A DNA stretch of 64,000 nt from Achromobacter anxifer (lineage in GTDB: Bacteria > Pseudomonadota > Gammaproteobacteria > Burkholderiales > Burkholderiaceae_B), in NCBI RefSeq assembly GCF_903652925.1, contig NZ_CAHLAR010000003.1, positions 496,001-560,000 of the forward strand. The letters are read 5' to 3'. Shown one piece after another: positions 54,125 through 63,053 of the stretch. Within the stretch, counting starts at the first letter, position 1, and every line of letters begins with the position of its first letter. The notes beneath the pieces were generated by a model. That model was given only the letters and a program-made list of their open reading frames with translations. It was not told the origin of the DNA and made no database searches. Made by a program: the position numbers and the translations under genes.

Positions 54125-55057
54125 CTACGCGGCGCGCTCCCACTCATAGCCGTTCAGCAAGCCCAGCAAGCCACGCCGGGCCGCGGCCACCGCCTCGTCG
54201 CGCAAGGCGTCGGCGCGCCACCCCATTTCGATGGCATACCCCGGCATCGCCACCGGACAGGGCAGCATGCGCAGGCCCGATGCCGCAGCCAGGCCGCGCG
54301 CCGCGTGCGCGGGCAAGGTCGACAGGGCATCGCTGCCGGGCAGCAGGAACGCCAGCGCCGCGAAATGCGTGGTCGAGGCCTGCACCCGCCGCGCCAGCCC
54401 CATGCCGTGCAGCACCTCGTCCACCACGCCAATGAAGCCGCCGGAGGACACGAGGATGTGCTGGCGGCGGATGAATTCCTCCAGCGACAGCGCGGTCTGG
54501 CCCGGCGCCAGGCTGGCGGGATCCAGCAGGCAGGCATAGCCGCCCTGCCCAACCGTAACGCGCTGCAAGGCATGCGCGGCCAGCCCGCCCGAGGCGATCA
54601 CCAGGTCGGCCTCGCGCGCCATCAGCATGTCGGCAGCCAGCCGGCTGTGGGTCTGGCGGAAGATGATGCGCAGGCCCGGCGCGCTTTGCGCCAGGGCGCG
54701 GATCGCGTCGCGCCCCAGGGCAATCTCGAAATCGTCCGACAGCCCCAGCGTGACCGAGCGCCCCGCGAATCCCGCCGCGCCCGGCCGTGCCAGCGACAGG
54801 CTCTGGCGGCACTTGTCCAGCGCCTCGCCGATGACGGGCCGCAGTTCTCGCGCCCGCAGGCTGGGCGTCAGTCCCCGGCCGGTGCGCGTGAACAGCGCAT
54901 CGTCGTAGAGCGCGCGCAGCCGGCCCAGCGCCGCGCTGACGGCGGACTGCGTCACCCCCAGACGCAACGCGGCGCGCCCGGCCCCGCCTTCGTCGTAAAT
55001 AGCCTCGAAGACCTTGAGCAGGTTCAGGTCGGCCGACTCGATATCAATCTGGTTCAT
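54125..55057 (-). CDS. LysR-family transcriptional regulator
   Basis: 310 residues. It has an N-terminal winged helix (ADLNLLKVFEAIYDEGGAGRAALRLGVTQSAVSAALGRLR, about 9-70) and an effector domain beginning RSVTLGLSDDFEIALG. The subgroup resembles NodD/LeuO-type proteins. The start is at MNQIDIE. Divergent from the nitrilase gene across an 80-bp gap containing A/T-rich ATCATTTATC sequence, so it probably controls the nitrilase. Confidence 0.91.
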   Translation of the reverse strand: MNQIDIESADLNLLKVFEAIYDEGGAGRAALRLGVTQSAVSAALGRLRALYDDALFTRTGRGLTPSLRARELRPVIGEALDKCRQSLSLARPGAAGFAGRSVTLGLSDDFEIALGRDAIRALAQSAPGLRIIFRQTHSRLAADMLMAREADLVIASGGLAAHALQRVTVGQGGYACLLDPASLAPGQTALSLEEFIRRQHILVSSGGFIGVVDEVLHGMGLARRVQASTTHFAALAFLLPGSDALSTLPAHAARGLAAASGLRMLPCPVAMPGYAIEMGWRADALRDEAVAAARRGLLGLLNGYEWERAA

Positions 55058-55137
55058 ATCATTTATCTCTGACCAGGATTGATTGATTTTAGGGCCGGCC
55101 GGACACTGAAGCTCCTGCCACGCCCCGAGACTCCGAC

Positions 55138-56061
55138 ATGACTGCAAAGACCGTCGCCGCCCTGCAAATCGGCTCCTCCCCCGAGGGCAAAGCCCGCACC
55201 CTGGAAACAATCCTGGCCTACGAGGACGACATCCGCGCCAGCGGCGCCTCGCTGGTGGTCATGCCGGAAGCCTTGCTGGGCGGTTATCCCAAGGGCGAAA
55301 TCTTCGGCACCCGCCTGGGCTACCGCCTGCCCGAAGGCCGCGAAGCCTATGCCCGCTACTACGACAACGCCATCGACGTGCCCGGCCCCGAGACCGAGGC
55401 GCTGGCCGGCCTGTCGCAGCGCACCGGCGCCAGCCTGGTCGTGGGCGTGATCGAACGCAGCGGCAACACGCTGTACTGCACCGCCCTGTTCTTCGAGCCC
55501 GCCACCGGCCTCGTCGCCAAGCACCGCAAGCTCATGCCCACCGGCACCGAACGGCTGATCTGGGGCCAGGGCGACGGCTCGACCTTGCCGGTCGTCGATG
55601 CCGAAGCCGGCCGCATCGGCGGCGCCATCTGCTGGGAAAACCACATGCCGCTGCTGCGCACCGCCATGTACGCCAAGGGCGTGGAGATCTGGTGCGCGCC
55701 CACGGTGGACGAACGCGACATCTGGCAATGCTCGATGCGCCATATCGCCCATGAAGGCCGCTGCTTCGTGGTCAGCGCCTGCCAGGTGCAGCCCTCGCCC
55801 GCCGAACTGGGCCAGGACGTGCCGGGCTGGGACGCCAAGCGCCCGCTGATCAACGGCGGCTCGGTCATCGTCGGCCCGCTGGGCGACGTGCTGGCAGGCC
55901 CCCTGCGCGGCAAGGCCGGCCTGCTGACGGCGCAGGTCGACACCGATGAATTGGTGCGCGCCCGCTACGACTTCGACGTGGTGGGCCACTACTCGCGCCC
56001 CGACGTCTTCTCGCTGACCGTGGACGACCGCGCCCGCCCGCCCGTGCAATTCATCTCCTGA
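55138..56061 (+). CDS. Nitrilase-family carbon-nitrogen hydrolase
   Basis: 307 residues. The catalytic triad is Glu44 ([13 protein letters not shown]), Lys131 ([13 protein letters not shown]) and Cys165 ([11 protein letters not shown]). The residues around the cysteine (CWENH) are those of true nitrilases, which convert nitriles to carboxylic acids and ammonia, rather than amidases (CYD or CE variants). Members of this branch act on arylaceto- or aliphatic nitriles. A divergent LysR gene is the presumed regulator. No export signal. Confidence 0.9.
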   Translation: MTAKTVAALQIGSSPEGKARTLETILAYEDDIRASGASLVVMPEALLGGYPKGEIFGTRLGYRLPEGREAYARYYDNAIDVPGPETEALAGLSQRTGASLVVGVIERSGNTLYCTALFFEPATGLVAKHRKLMPTGTERLIWGQGDGSTLPVVDAEAGRIGGAICWENHMPLLRTAMYAKGVEIWCAPTVDERDIWQCSMRHIAHEGRCFVVSACQVQPSPAELGQDVPGWDAKRPLINGGSVIVGPLGDVLAGPLRGKAGLLTAQVDTDELVRARYDFDVVGHYSRPDVFSLTVDDRARPPVQFIS

Positions 56062-56111
56062 CCCCTCGCGCCGCGCCGGGGCCGCTGGCCGGCCCCAATG
56101 CGGCAAGATGG

Positions 56112-56117
56112 TATAGT
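56112..56117 (+). promoter_or_regulatory. Candidate -10 element of tRNA-Leu(UAA)
   Basis: GGTATAGT, 35 bases before the tRNA 5' end, is a fair -10 hexamer. No convincing -35 box was found upstream. Confidence 0.45.
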
Positions 56118-56152
56118 CTCGCCCGCTGCCGGCCCTTCCGGGATCGCGCAAC

Positions 56153-56464
56153 GCCCGAGTGGTGAAATTGGTAGACACAAGGGACTTGAACTAATTTGAG
56201 CCCTTTGGGGGAAACTCCAAAGGTGTAGCCCGTCAAACTCGGCGAATGCCCTGGACCCGTTCCGAGCCAACGCCGAGCCAAGCCCAGGTTGCATGACCCG
56301 GGAAGGTGTAGAGAGCAGACGGCGGGCACCTAAGGCCAGAAGGCTAAGGTGAAGGCGTGCTCCAGACCACGAACAGCGCATCCGCGCTGGCGGCGAAAGC
56401 CGAAGTGGTAAGAAAATCCCTCGGCCTCGCGGCCGTACCGGTTCGATTCCGGTCTCGGGCACCA
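56153..56464 (+). tRNA. tRNA-Leu(UAA) split by a group I intron
   Basis: Exon 1 is 56153-56187 (35 nt) and exon 2 is 56413-56464 (52 nt with encoded CCA). Joined, they give an 87-nt class II tRNA. Acceptor GCCCGAG pairs with CTCGGGC; the anticodon stem AGGGA/TCCCT encloses CTTAAAA, anticodon UAA. The long variable arm and GTTCGATT T-loop are present. The intron interrupts the anticodon between U34 and A35, the site used in cyanobacterial tRNA-Leu(UAA) introns. Unspliced, the gene would give no functional tRNA. Confidence 0.95.
56188..56412 (+). ncRNA. Group I intron, 225 nt (IC3, Azoarcus-like)
   Basis: P1 forms between the 5' exon and an internal guide. C56185-G56200, U56186-A56199 and the diagnostic U56187-G56198 wobble define the splice site. 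GGG 56181-56183 pairs with CCC 56201-56203, leaving A56184 bulged. The intron ends in the required omega-G (56412). Core segments agree by eye with the Azoarcus tRNA-Ile intron: GTCAAACTCGGCGAA (from 56232), AACGCCGAGCCAAGC (56269-56283), GAAGGTGTAGAGA (56302-56314) and CACCTAAGGC (56327-56336). No endonuclease frame is present, so it depends on self-splicing. Confidence 0.92.
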
Positions 56465-56578
56465 CCCCTTTGCGCAAGGCCTCGGCCAATCGTCGCAAGC
56501 CGCCCCTCCCCGCCAAACCGTAGCGCGCAAAAATCCCGCCGCCGTTCTAACCTAGAGCGGACCACCTGGGAGCGCGCC

Positions 56579-57268
56579 ATGATCACCCTCTACTCGTACC
56601 CCGGACTCTATGGGCTGGAAGACAACAATCCCTACGGCCTGAAGATCTACGCCTTCCTCAAGCTCTGCCGGCTGCCGTTCGACCACCGCCACACCCTGGA
56701 CGTGCAGTCCGCGCCGCGCGGGCAATTGCCCTACATTGCCGACGGCGACCAGCGGATCGGCGACAGCGACGTCATCGTCGCGTACCTGAAGCGGCAGTAC
56801 GACCTGACCATCGACGACGGCCTCACGCCGCAGCAGCGCGGGCTGGACCTGCTGGTGCGCCGCGCCCTGGACGACCTGTACTGGGTCATGTCCTATTCGC
56901 GCTGGCGCGACGACCGCTATTGGCCGGTGTTCCGCAAGGCGCTGCTGGACACGCACCCGGACGTCACGCCCGAACAGCTGGACGCCGCCCGCCAGTACAA
57001 CTTCCAGCGCTACCACTACCAGGGCATCGGCCGCTACGCGCCCGACGACGTCTACGCGCGCGGGGTCGCCGACCTGGAGGTCATCTCCAGCCTGCTGGGC
57101 GAGAAAAGCTTCATGTTCGGCCCCAATCCCGGCAGCGTGGACGCGGGACTCTACGGCTTCCTGGCCAACATCTATTTCTACGCCATCGACACGCCGCTCA
57201 AGCAGTGCCTGGCGTCGCGGCGCAATCTGGTGAGCCACTGCAGTGCCGTTCGAGCGGAGCTGGGCTAG
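56579..57268 (+). CDS. Glutathione S-transferase-fold protein (metaxin/FAEE type)
   Basis: 229 residues. The N-terminal thioredoxin-like half opens MITLYSYPGLYGLEDNNPYGLKIYAFLK and keeps the DVIVAYLKR glutathione-side segment. The C-terminal helical half resembles metaxin-like GSTs (GVADLEVISSLLGEKSFMFGPNPGSVDAGLYGFL). Function is not established; such bacterial proteins are often annotated as GSTs. The chosen ATG gives the expected N-terminus. No clear operon partner: the small ORF and PIN gene downstream start 29 bases later. Confidence 0.82.
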   Translation: MITLYSYPGLYGLEDNNPYGLKIYAFLKLCRLPFDHRHTLDVQSAPRGQLPYIADGDQRIGDSDVIVAYLKRQYDLTIDDGLTPQQRGLDLLVRRALDDLYWVMSYSRWRDDRYWPVFRKALLDTHPDVTPEQLDAARQYNFQRYHYQGIGRYAPDDVYARGVADLEVISSLLGEKSFMFGPNPGSVDAGLYGFLANIYFYAIDTPLKQCLASRRNLVSHCSAVRAELG

Positions 57269-57297
57269 GCTTTGCCCTCGCGCGAAAGGGATGCCGC

Positions 57298-57429
57298 ATG
57301 AACCCTGAACGGCCGGGCCGCGTTCCGGCCGCTTCCCAAAAAAAGGTATTCTTGCGCCTCGTTTTCCATTTTTTCGCCCTGCGCGCCGTCCGGATAGCCT
57401 CCGCCAGCAGGGCTGCAGACCTGACTTGA
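57298..57429 (+). CDS. Small ORF (43 aa) overlapping the PIN gene
   Basis: An ATG preceded by AAAGGG at 7 bases opens a 43-residue frame that ends in TGA at 57427-57429, overlapping the TTG start of the PIN gene (TTGA). The peptide is basic with a hydrophobic middle (KKVFLRLVFHFFALRAVRIA). It resembles no antitoxin I know, and could equally be a leader peptide or a chance frame. Translational coupling is the main reason to list it. Confidence 0.35.
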   Translation: MNPERPGRVPAASQKKVFLRLVFHFFALRAVRIASASRAADLT

Positions 57430-58043
57430 CCGCCGCTCCCGCCTCCCCTCCCTTCATCGTCCTCGACGCCTGCGTCCTCATGTCCGGCATCCTGCGCCGC
57501 CTCTTGCTCAGGCTGGCCGAGTCCGGCGTGTACACGCCGGTCTGGACCGACCGCATCGGCGAGGAATGGCGCCGCAACGCCTCGCGCATCTGGGAGATCC
57601 CGCCGGAAGTGATGATGGAGCTGTGGGACGACATGAATACCCGCTTCCCCGAGGCCCGCGAAACGGACACGCAAGTCTACGAGGCGTCCCTGCGCTACAG
57701 CGACCCGAAGGACTTCCATGTGATCGCGGCCGGCCTGGCGCGGCGCGCGCGCTGCGGTTTGCAGCAGCCGCCGGTGGTGCAGGTGTTGACCTGGAACCTG
57801 AAGGATTTCAATCGATCTGAACTGCGGCGCCAGGGGTTGGACGTCTACAACCCCGACCGCATGCTGACCCACTGGTGGCAGGCCGCGCCCGATGCCATCC
57901 GCGCGGCGGCGGCGCAGGTGCCCGCCGACTACATCGCGCTGGGCCGCGAGCCCGAGCCGCTGTCGGCAACCCTGCACCGCGAACGCCTGTACGGCCTGAA
58001 GAGCCTGCTGGCGCGCGACGCCGCGCAGAGCGGCGCCGCCTGA
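57426..58043 (+). CDS. PIN-domain protein (VapC-like ribonuclease fold)
   Basis: 205 residues. The acidic metal site is complete: Asp14 (FIVLDACVL), a Glu at 46/47 (GEEWRR), Asp93/Asp96 (SDPKDFH) and Asp127 (WNLKDFN). PIN domains cleave RNA. Toxins of this fold are usually about 130-150 residues, so the C-terminal 70 residues are an extension. The start is a TTG, because the first ATG would delete the catalytic Asp14. No ordinary antitoxin gene is beside it; the small overlapping ORF is the only candidate. Alternatively it may act alone in RNA metabolism. Confidence 0.78.
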   Translation: MTAAPASPPFIVLDACVLMSGILRRLLLRLAESGVYTPVWTDRIGEEWRRNASRIWEIPPEVMMELWDDMNTRFPEARETDTQVYEASLRYSDPKDFHVIAAGLARRARCGLQQPPVVQVLTWNLKDFNRSELRRQGLDVYNPDRMLTHWWQAAPDAIRAAAAQVPADYIALGREPEPLSATLHRERLYGLKSLLARDAAQSGAA

Positions 58044-58056
58044 GGCGCGTGCGCGC

Positions 58057-59274
58057 TCAGTGATCGTGGTTGCTGGCGGCGAAGCCCGCCGCGTTCAGGA
58101 TCTCGATCACTTCCTGGATGTGATCATGGCCGCGAGTCTGCAGCACGAAATCCACCTCGACATTGCGCACAGGCAATGAGGTGAAGGCGCGCTGGTGGTG
58201 CACCTCGGTGATGTTGGCCTGCGCGTCGGCGATGAGCTTGGTGGCATGGGCCAGCGCGCCCGGCAGGTCGCGCAGGTCCACCCGGATGCGGGCCAGGCGG
58301 CCGGCGCGCACCATGCCGCGCTCGATCAGTTCGCCCAGCATCAGGGGGTCGATGTTGCCGCCCGTCAGCACCAGGCCGATGCGCTTGCCCTTGTAGCGGT
58401 CGCTGCCCTCTTCCTGGGCCCGCAGCAGCGCGGCCAGGCCGGCGGCGCCAGCGCCTTCGACCACCGATTTCTCGATCTCCAGCAGCACCACGATGGCGTG
58501 CTCGATATCGCTTTCGCTGACCAGTTCCAGGCGATCGACCAGTTGCGTCACGATGGGCTGGGTCAGCGCGCCGGGCGATTTCACCGCGATGCCCTCGGCA
58601 ATGGTGTATGCGCCTTGCGGCATGCTCACGCCCTTGACGGCCGCGTACATGGACGGGAAACGCTCGGTCTGCACGCCGATGATCTCGATGCCCGGCTTGA
58701 GCGCCTTGGCCGCCGTGGCGATGCCGGAAATCAGGCCGCCGCCGCCGATGGCGATGACCAGCGTGTCCAGCTGCGGCTGGTCTTCCAGCATTTCCAGCGC
58801 CACCGTGCCCTGGCCCGAAATCACCGCCTCGTCGTCGTAGGGGTGGATCATGATCAGGCCGCGTTCCTGCGCCAGCTCATAGCCGCGCGCCTTGGCGTCG
58901 TCGAAGGTATCGCCCGCCAGCACCACCTCGGCGCCGAAACGGCGCGTGTTGGCGATCTTGACGGTGGGCGTGAAGCGCGGCATCACGATCACGGCCGGCA
59001 CTCCCATGCGCTGGGCATGGTAGGCCACGCCCTGCGCATGGTTGCCGGCGGACACGGCGATCACGCCCTTGGCGCGCTCCTCTTCCGACAGCGTCAGCAT
59101 GCGGTTGAGCGCGCCGCGCTCTTTGAACGAGGCCGTGAACTGCAGGTTCTCGAACTTCAGCCAGATCTCGGCGCCGAAAATGTCGGACAGCGTGCGGGAC
59201 AGGGTAAACGGGGTCTTCAGCACCTGGCCGCGCAGGTTCTCGCGGGCAGTCTGAATTGAGGCGATATCGATCAC
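58057..59274 (-). CDS. ilvA: Threonine dehydratase (threonine ammonia-lyase)
   Basis: 405 residues. The PLP lysine is Lys51 (TASFKERGALNR), the phosphate loop is GGGGLISG, and a single C-terminal ACT-type regulatory domain (about 330-405, IRVDLRDLPGALAHATKLIADA) is present. This is the short form with one ACT domain (as in TdcB/TdcB-like or clostridial forms) rather than the 500-residue biosynthetic IlvA with two. The start is GTG (59274), preceded by AGGA; the upstream ATG lies within the lipoprotein gene. It converts threonine to 2-oxobutyrate and may feed isoleucine synthesis or catabolism. The gene symbol refers to the activity only. Confidence 0.88.
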   Translation of the reverse strand: MIDIASIQTARENLRGQVLKTPFTLSRTLSDIFGAEIWLKFENLQFTASFKERGALNRMLTLSEEERAKGVIAVSAGNHAQGVAYHAQRMGVPAVIVMPRFTPTVKIANTRRFGAEVVLAGDTFDDAKARGYELAQERGLIMIHPYDDEAVISGQGTVALEMLEDQPQLDTLVIAIGGGGLISGIATAAKALKPGIEIIGVQTERFPSMYAAVKGVSMPQGAYTIAEGIAVKSPGALTQPIVTQLVDRLELVSESDIEHAIVVLLEIEKSVVEGAGAAGLAALLRAQEEGSDRYKGKRIGLVLTGGNIDPLMLGELIERGMVRAGRLARIRVDLRDLPGALAHATKLIADAQANITEVHHQRAFTSLPVRNVEVDFVLQTRGHDHIQEVIEILNAAGFAASNHDH

Positions 59275-59287
59275 GATGGGAATCCTG

Positions 59288-60013
59288 TTAGCGCACGGGC
59301 AGGAAATTGAACAGCAGCAGGCCCTGGGCATAGTTGATGCCGATACGCCGCGTGTTTTCGCCCAGCAGATTGGCGATCAGATCCAGGCGGCCGATGATGG
59401 CGCCGAATTCGCGTTCAAAGCTGAGGTTGGTGGCGTTCTGAGACATTTCGTTGGCCAGCAGCAGGGGTTCGCCCTGGGTATTGCGGCGCGACGCCAGCAG
59501 CCAGGCGGCTGCCTCGACGTTCCGTGCGGCATTGTAGACCCGCTGCCCGTCCAGCGCGTCGGTCGCGTACAGGCGGGTCTTGCCGTTGTGGGCCGCGATG
59601 ATGGTGTCGGCCAGGCCGTAAATGAAGGCGCCGACCCGGTCGCCGGAATAGTTGGGATCCAGCGACACGGCCAGGATCTGAATGTCGCGCAGGCCGACCA
59701 GGTCCTTGGGCGGGATTCGGACTTCGATGGAATGCCTGACCAGCGCCACCGCCTTGGCCTGATCGGGCGCTCCGGTCTTGCGCCATTCGCGCGGATTGCG
59801 GCGGTAGAGCTTGTCCAGCAGGACGTACAGGCTGGCCAGGTTGTCGCGCACCTCCAGCGTGACGGTGCGGTTGAAGTCCGTCTGGCCGAACTGGTCGGCG
59901 GACATGTCCTCGCTCTTGGGGCCGCCCTGGCCCGGCCCGGGGCTGCTCATGCAACCGGTCAGCAGCGCCGCAAGCAGCACCGCGGCACCGGCGGGTCTGA
60001 CCCATGCCGTCAT
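59288..60013 (-). CDS. Putative lipoprotein, unknown function
   Basis: 241 residues. The N-terminus MTAWVRPAGAAVLLAALLTGC is a lipoprotein signal with lipobox LLTGC, Cys21 being the modified residue. The residue after Cys is Met, so outer-membrane sorting is likely. The mature part is largely polar with two conserved-looking helical segments (RVYNAARNVEAAAWLLASRR) and no recognised domain. It is 13 bases upstream of the threonine dehydratase start, and downstream of pnp on the same strand. Confidence 0.75.
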   Translation of the reverse strand: MTAWVRPAGAAVLLAALLTGCMSSPGPGQGGPKSEDMSADQFGQTDFNRTVTLEVRDNLASLYVLLDKLYRRNPREWRKTGAPDQAKAVALVRHSIEVRIPPKDLVGLRDIQILAVSLDPNYSGDRVGAFIYGLADTIIAAHNGKTRLYATDALDGQRVYNAARNVEAAAWLLASRRNTQGEPLLLANEMSQNATNLSFEREFGAIIGRLDLIANLLGENTRRIGINYAQGLLLFNFLPVR

Positions 60014-60171
60014 GCCTTGCCCATCCGTTTCCCCCTTTTCTGTCACGTCGCGTATGCCGACTTCCGCGCGGGCGGCTACGCTCTCGCGCAAGACTTTACA
60101 GGAAGGTAGGCGCAGTTGGGAGATGTCCGCAGCGCGAAGAAGCAAGAAGATGAATCCGGCCAGCCCATGAA

Positions 60172-60195
60172 AAACGGCGCCCGAGGGCGCCGTTT
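60172..60195 (-). terminator. Terminator of pnp
   Basis: A 10-bp stem AAACGGCGCC / GGCGCCGTTT with a 4-base loop lies 21 bases after the pnp stop; the minus-strand transcript continues in U's. Confidence 0.85.
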
Positions 60196-60216
60196 CTTGC
60201 TACCGGTTACGCGAGC

Positions 60217-62382
60217 TTATTCAGCTTGCGGTTCCGATTGCGGGGCAGCTTCGGGAGCCGCAGCAGCTTGTTGCTGCTGCTCGATGCCGCCGATGGCCTT
60301 GATGGACAGGCGCAGACGGCCCTTGTCGTCGGCCTCGATGACCTTGACGCGGACTTGCTGGCCGACCTTCAGCACATCGTTGATGTTGGCGATGCGGTAG
60401 TTGGCGATTTCCGAGATGTGCAGCAGGCCGTCGCGGCCCGGCAGCACTTGCACGATGGCGCCGAAGTCCAGCAGGCGCAGCACCGAGCCTTCGTAGATCT
60501 GGCCCACTTCGACGTCGGCGGTCAGCTCGACGATGCGGCGCTGGGCTTCCTTGGCCTGCGCTTCGTCGACGCTGGCGATCACGATCGTGCCGTCGTCGGA
60601 GATGTCGATCTGCGTACCGGTTTCTTCGGTCAGCGCGCGGATGGTGGCGCCACCCTTGCCGATCACGTCGCGGATCTTCTCGGGGTTGATCTTGATGGTC
60701 AGCATGCGCGGAGCGAAAGCCGACAGCTCGCCGCGCGAACCGTCCAGCGCTTCCTTCATCTTGCCCAGGATGTGCAGGCGGCCTTCGCGGGCCTGAGCCA
60801 GCGCCACTTGCATGATTTCCTTGGTGATGCCCTGGATCTTGATGTCCATCTGCAGCGCGGTGACGCCGTTTTCGGTGCCCGCGACCTTGAAGTCCATGTC
60901 GCCCAGGTGATCTTCGTCGCCCAGGATGTCCGTCAGCACGGCGAACTTGCCGCCGTCCAGGATCAGACCCATGGCCACGCCGGCCACGTGATCCTTGACC
61001 GGCACGCCGGCGTCCATCATGGCCAGCGAACCGCCGCAGACCGAAGCCATCGACGACGAGCCGTTGGACTCGGTGATTTCCGAGACGATGCGGATGGTGT
61101 ACTGGAAGTCTTCGGGAGCCGGCAGCAGCGGGATCAGCGCGCGCTTGGCCAGGCGGCCGTGGCCGATTTCGCGGCGCTTCGGCACACCGATGCGGCCGGT
61201 TTCGCCGGTGGCGAACGGAGGCATGTTGTAGTGCAGCATGAAGCGGTCGCGGTACTCGCCCATGAGCGCGTCGATGATCTGCTCGTCCTGCTTGGTGCCC
61301 AGCGTGGCCACAACCAGCGCCTGGGTTTCACCGCGGGTGAACAGGGCGCTGCCGTGAGCGCGCGGCAGCACGCCCAGGCGCACGCTGATCGGGCGCACGG
61401 TGCGGGTGTCGCGGCCGTCGATGCGCGGCTCGCCGTTCAGGATCTGACCGCGGACGATGGCCGATTCCAGCGAGAACATGATGTTGTCGACGGTCACGGC
61501 GTCCGGCAGCGACTCGCCCTTTTCGGCGGCGGCGGCGGCCAGCTTGGCCGACACGTCGGCCGACACTTCACGCAGCTTGGCGGTACGGGCCTGCTTTTCG
61601 CGGATCTGGTAGGCGGCGTTCAGGCCTTCCTGGGCAGCCGAGGTCACGGCGGCGATCAGGGCCTCGTCCTTGGCGGGAGCTTGCCAGTCCCAATCGGGCT
61701 TGCCAGCGTCCTTGACCAGTTCGTGGATGGCGTTGATGACGGCCTGCATCTGCTGGTGGCCGTAGACCACGCCGCCGAGCATGATTTCTTCGGACAGCTG
61801 CTGGGCTTCCGATTCCACCATCAGCACGGCGTTTTCGGTGCCGGCGACGACCAGGTCCAGCTTCGACGACTTCAGTTGCGAGGCGGTCGGGTTGAGGGCG
61901 TACTGGCCATCGATGTAGCCCACGCGCGCGGCGCCGATCGGGCCGTTGAACGGGATGCCGGAAATGGCCAGGGCAGCCGACGCGCCGATCATGGCGGCGA
62001 TATCGGGATCGATCTCGGGGTTGACCGACAGCGTGTGGATGACCACCTGGACTTCGTTGTAGAAGTCTTCGGGGAACAGCGGACGCAGGGGACGGTCGAT
62101 CAGGCGCGAGGTCAGCGTTTCCTTCTCGGAGGGCTTGCCTTCGCGCTTGAAGAAGCCGCCCGGAATGCGGCCGGCGGCGTAGGTCTTCTCGATGTAGTCA
62201 ACGGTCAGCGGGAAAAACGTCTGACCCGGCTTGGCCTTCTTGGAAGCCACGACGGTGGCCAGGACGACGGTGTCCTCGATCGACACCACAACGGCGCCGG
62301 AAGCCTGGCGAGCGATCTCGCCAGTTTCCAGGACGACCGTGTGCTGGCCGTACTGGAACGATTTTGTCACTTTGTTGAACAT
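60217..62382 (-). CDS. pnp: Polyribonucleotide nucleotidyltransferase (PNPase)
   Basis: 721 residues. Domain order: two RNase PH-like domains separated by an all-helical region, then a KH domain ([23 protein letters not shown]) and an S1 domain ([33 protein letters not shown]). A Glu/Ala-rich tail ([21 protein letters not shown]) follows S1. PNPase degrades RNA phosphorolytically in the degradosome. It lies downstream of rpsO with a hairpin in between, the conserved rpsO-pnp arrangement, usually autoregulated through RNase III cleavage. Confidence 0.97.
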   Translation of the reverse strand: MFNKVTKSFQYGQHTVVLETGEIARQASGAVVVSIEDTVVLATVVASKKAKPGQTFFPLTVDYIEKTYAAGRIPGGFFKREGKPSEKETLTSRLIDRPLRPLFPEDFYNEVQVVIHTLSVNPEIDPDIAAMIGASAALAISGIPFNGPIGAARVGYIDGQYALNPTASQLKSSKLDLVVAGTENAVLMVESEAQQLSEEIMLGGVVYGHQQMQAVINAIHELVKDAGKPDWDWQAPAKDEALIAAVTSAAQEGLNAAYQIREKQARTAKLREVSADVSAKLAAAAAEKGESLPDAVTVDNIMFSLESAIVRGQILNGEPRIDGRDTRTVRPISVRLGVLPRAHGSALFTRGETQALVVATLGTKQDEQIIDALMGEYRDRFMLHYNMPPFATGETGRIGVPKRREIGHGRLAKRALIPLLPAPEDFQYTIRIVSEITESNGSSSMASVCGGSLAMMDAGVPVKDHVAGVAMGLILDGGKFAVLTDILGDEDHLGDMDFKVAGTENGVTALQMDIKIQGITKEIMQVALAQAREGRLHILGKMKEALDGSRGELSAFAPRMLTIKINPEKIRDVIGKGGATIRALTEETGTQIDISDDGTIVIASVDEAQAKEAQRRIVELTADVEVGQIYEGSVLRLLDFGAIVQVLPGRDGLLHISEIANYRIANINDVLKVGQQVRVKVIEADDKGRLRLSIKAIGGIEQQQQAAAAPEAAPQSEPQAE

Positions 62383-62406
62383 GACGATTATTCCTTACAA
62401 ATGAAA

Positions 62407-62446
62407 AACCGTGGCCGTCGCGACATGCGTCGCACCGACCACGGTT
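62407..62446 (-). promoter_or_regulatory. rpsO-pnp intercistronic hairpin
   Basis: An 8-bp stem AACCGTGG / CCACGGTT enclosing a second dyad lies between the rpsO stop and pnp start. On the minus strand it is followed by a U-run, as in the rpsO t1 attenuator of enterobacteria. It probably terminates part of the rpsO transcript and serves as the pnp leader. Confidence 0.7.
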
Positions 62447-62472
62447 GCGTCATGGGGAGCCAGCCCCGTCGA

Positions 62473-62742
62473 TCACTTGCGCAGACCGAGTTTTTCGATC
62501 AGTGCGCGGTACGAATCGGGATTGCGGCCCTTGAGATAGTCGAGCAGCTTGCGGCGACGGCTGACCATACGGAGCAGACCGCGGCGCGAGTGATGGTCCT
62601 TCATGTGTTCTTTGAAGTGACCGGTCAGTTCGTTGATGCGGGCGGTGAGCAGAGCCACCTGAACTTCGGGGGAGCCGGTGTCGCCTTGAGCGCGTTGGAA
62701 TTGCGCGACGATATCGGATTTCTTGATGTCAGCTACAGACAT
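62473..62742 (-). CDS. rpsO: 30S ribosomal protein S15
   Basis: 89 residues, the standard length. The sequence [56 protein letters not shown] is diagnostic. S15 binds 16S rRNA early in small-subunit assembly. First gene of the rpsO-pnp unit. A TATAAT on the minus strand (62974-62979) is its likely -10 element. Confidence 0.98.
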   Translation of the reverse strand: MSVADIKKSDIVAQFQRAQGDTGSPEVQVALLTARINELTGHFKEHMKDHHSRRGLLRMVSRRRKLLDYLKGRNPDSYRALIEKLGLRK

Positions 62743-63053
62743 TGATGACCTCTTCGGACATGCGACAGGGCCGAGGCGCCCTGACGTGGTTTGGAAAAAA
62801 TTTGCGCGAACCTGGCTGAATTCGCTTTCTCACTGCTGCCATTGATGACTCAAACAGAACCCTGGAAACCGGGAGCAGGCGCGGTGTTTCGACACCGGAA
62901 CCAGGCACCTGGGCCAGATCTGCGGCCAGCGCAAAGTATGTTGCAAGATCAATACACTTGATAAAGCTCGATGATTATAGCCGATTCGCTAGAATTACCC
63001 CAGTGAGGGCTGCCTGCCCCGCCGCAGGCCGCGATCCGACGTCAGGAGAACAT
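62743..63053. other. Divergent intergenic region, 311 bp
   Basis: It lies between rpsO (leftward) and the lipoprotein gene (rightward). The minus strand has a consensus TATAAT at 62974-62979, about 230 bases before rpsO, suggesting a long leader. In that leader is a 6-bp stem with a TTCG loop (CGGTGT/ACACCG, 62882-62897). A/T-rich stretches near 62940-63000 may hold the rightward promoter. No coding frame is convincing. Confidence 0.45.

Noticed and set aside
60226-62745. Plus-strand frame of over 800 codons opposite pnp and rpsO
   Set aside because: Antisense to PNPase and S15, which are unmistakable; a by-product of third-position GC bias.
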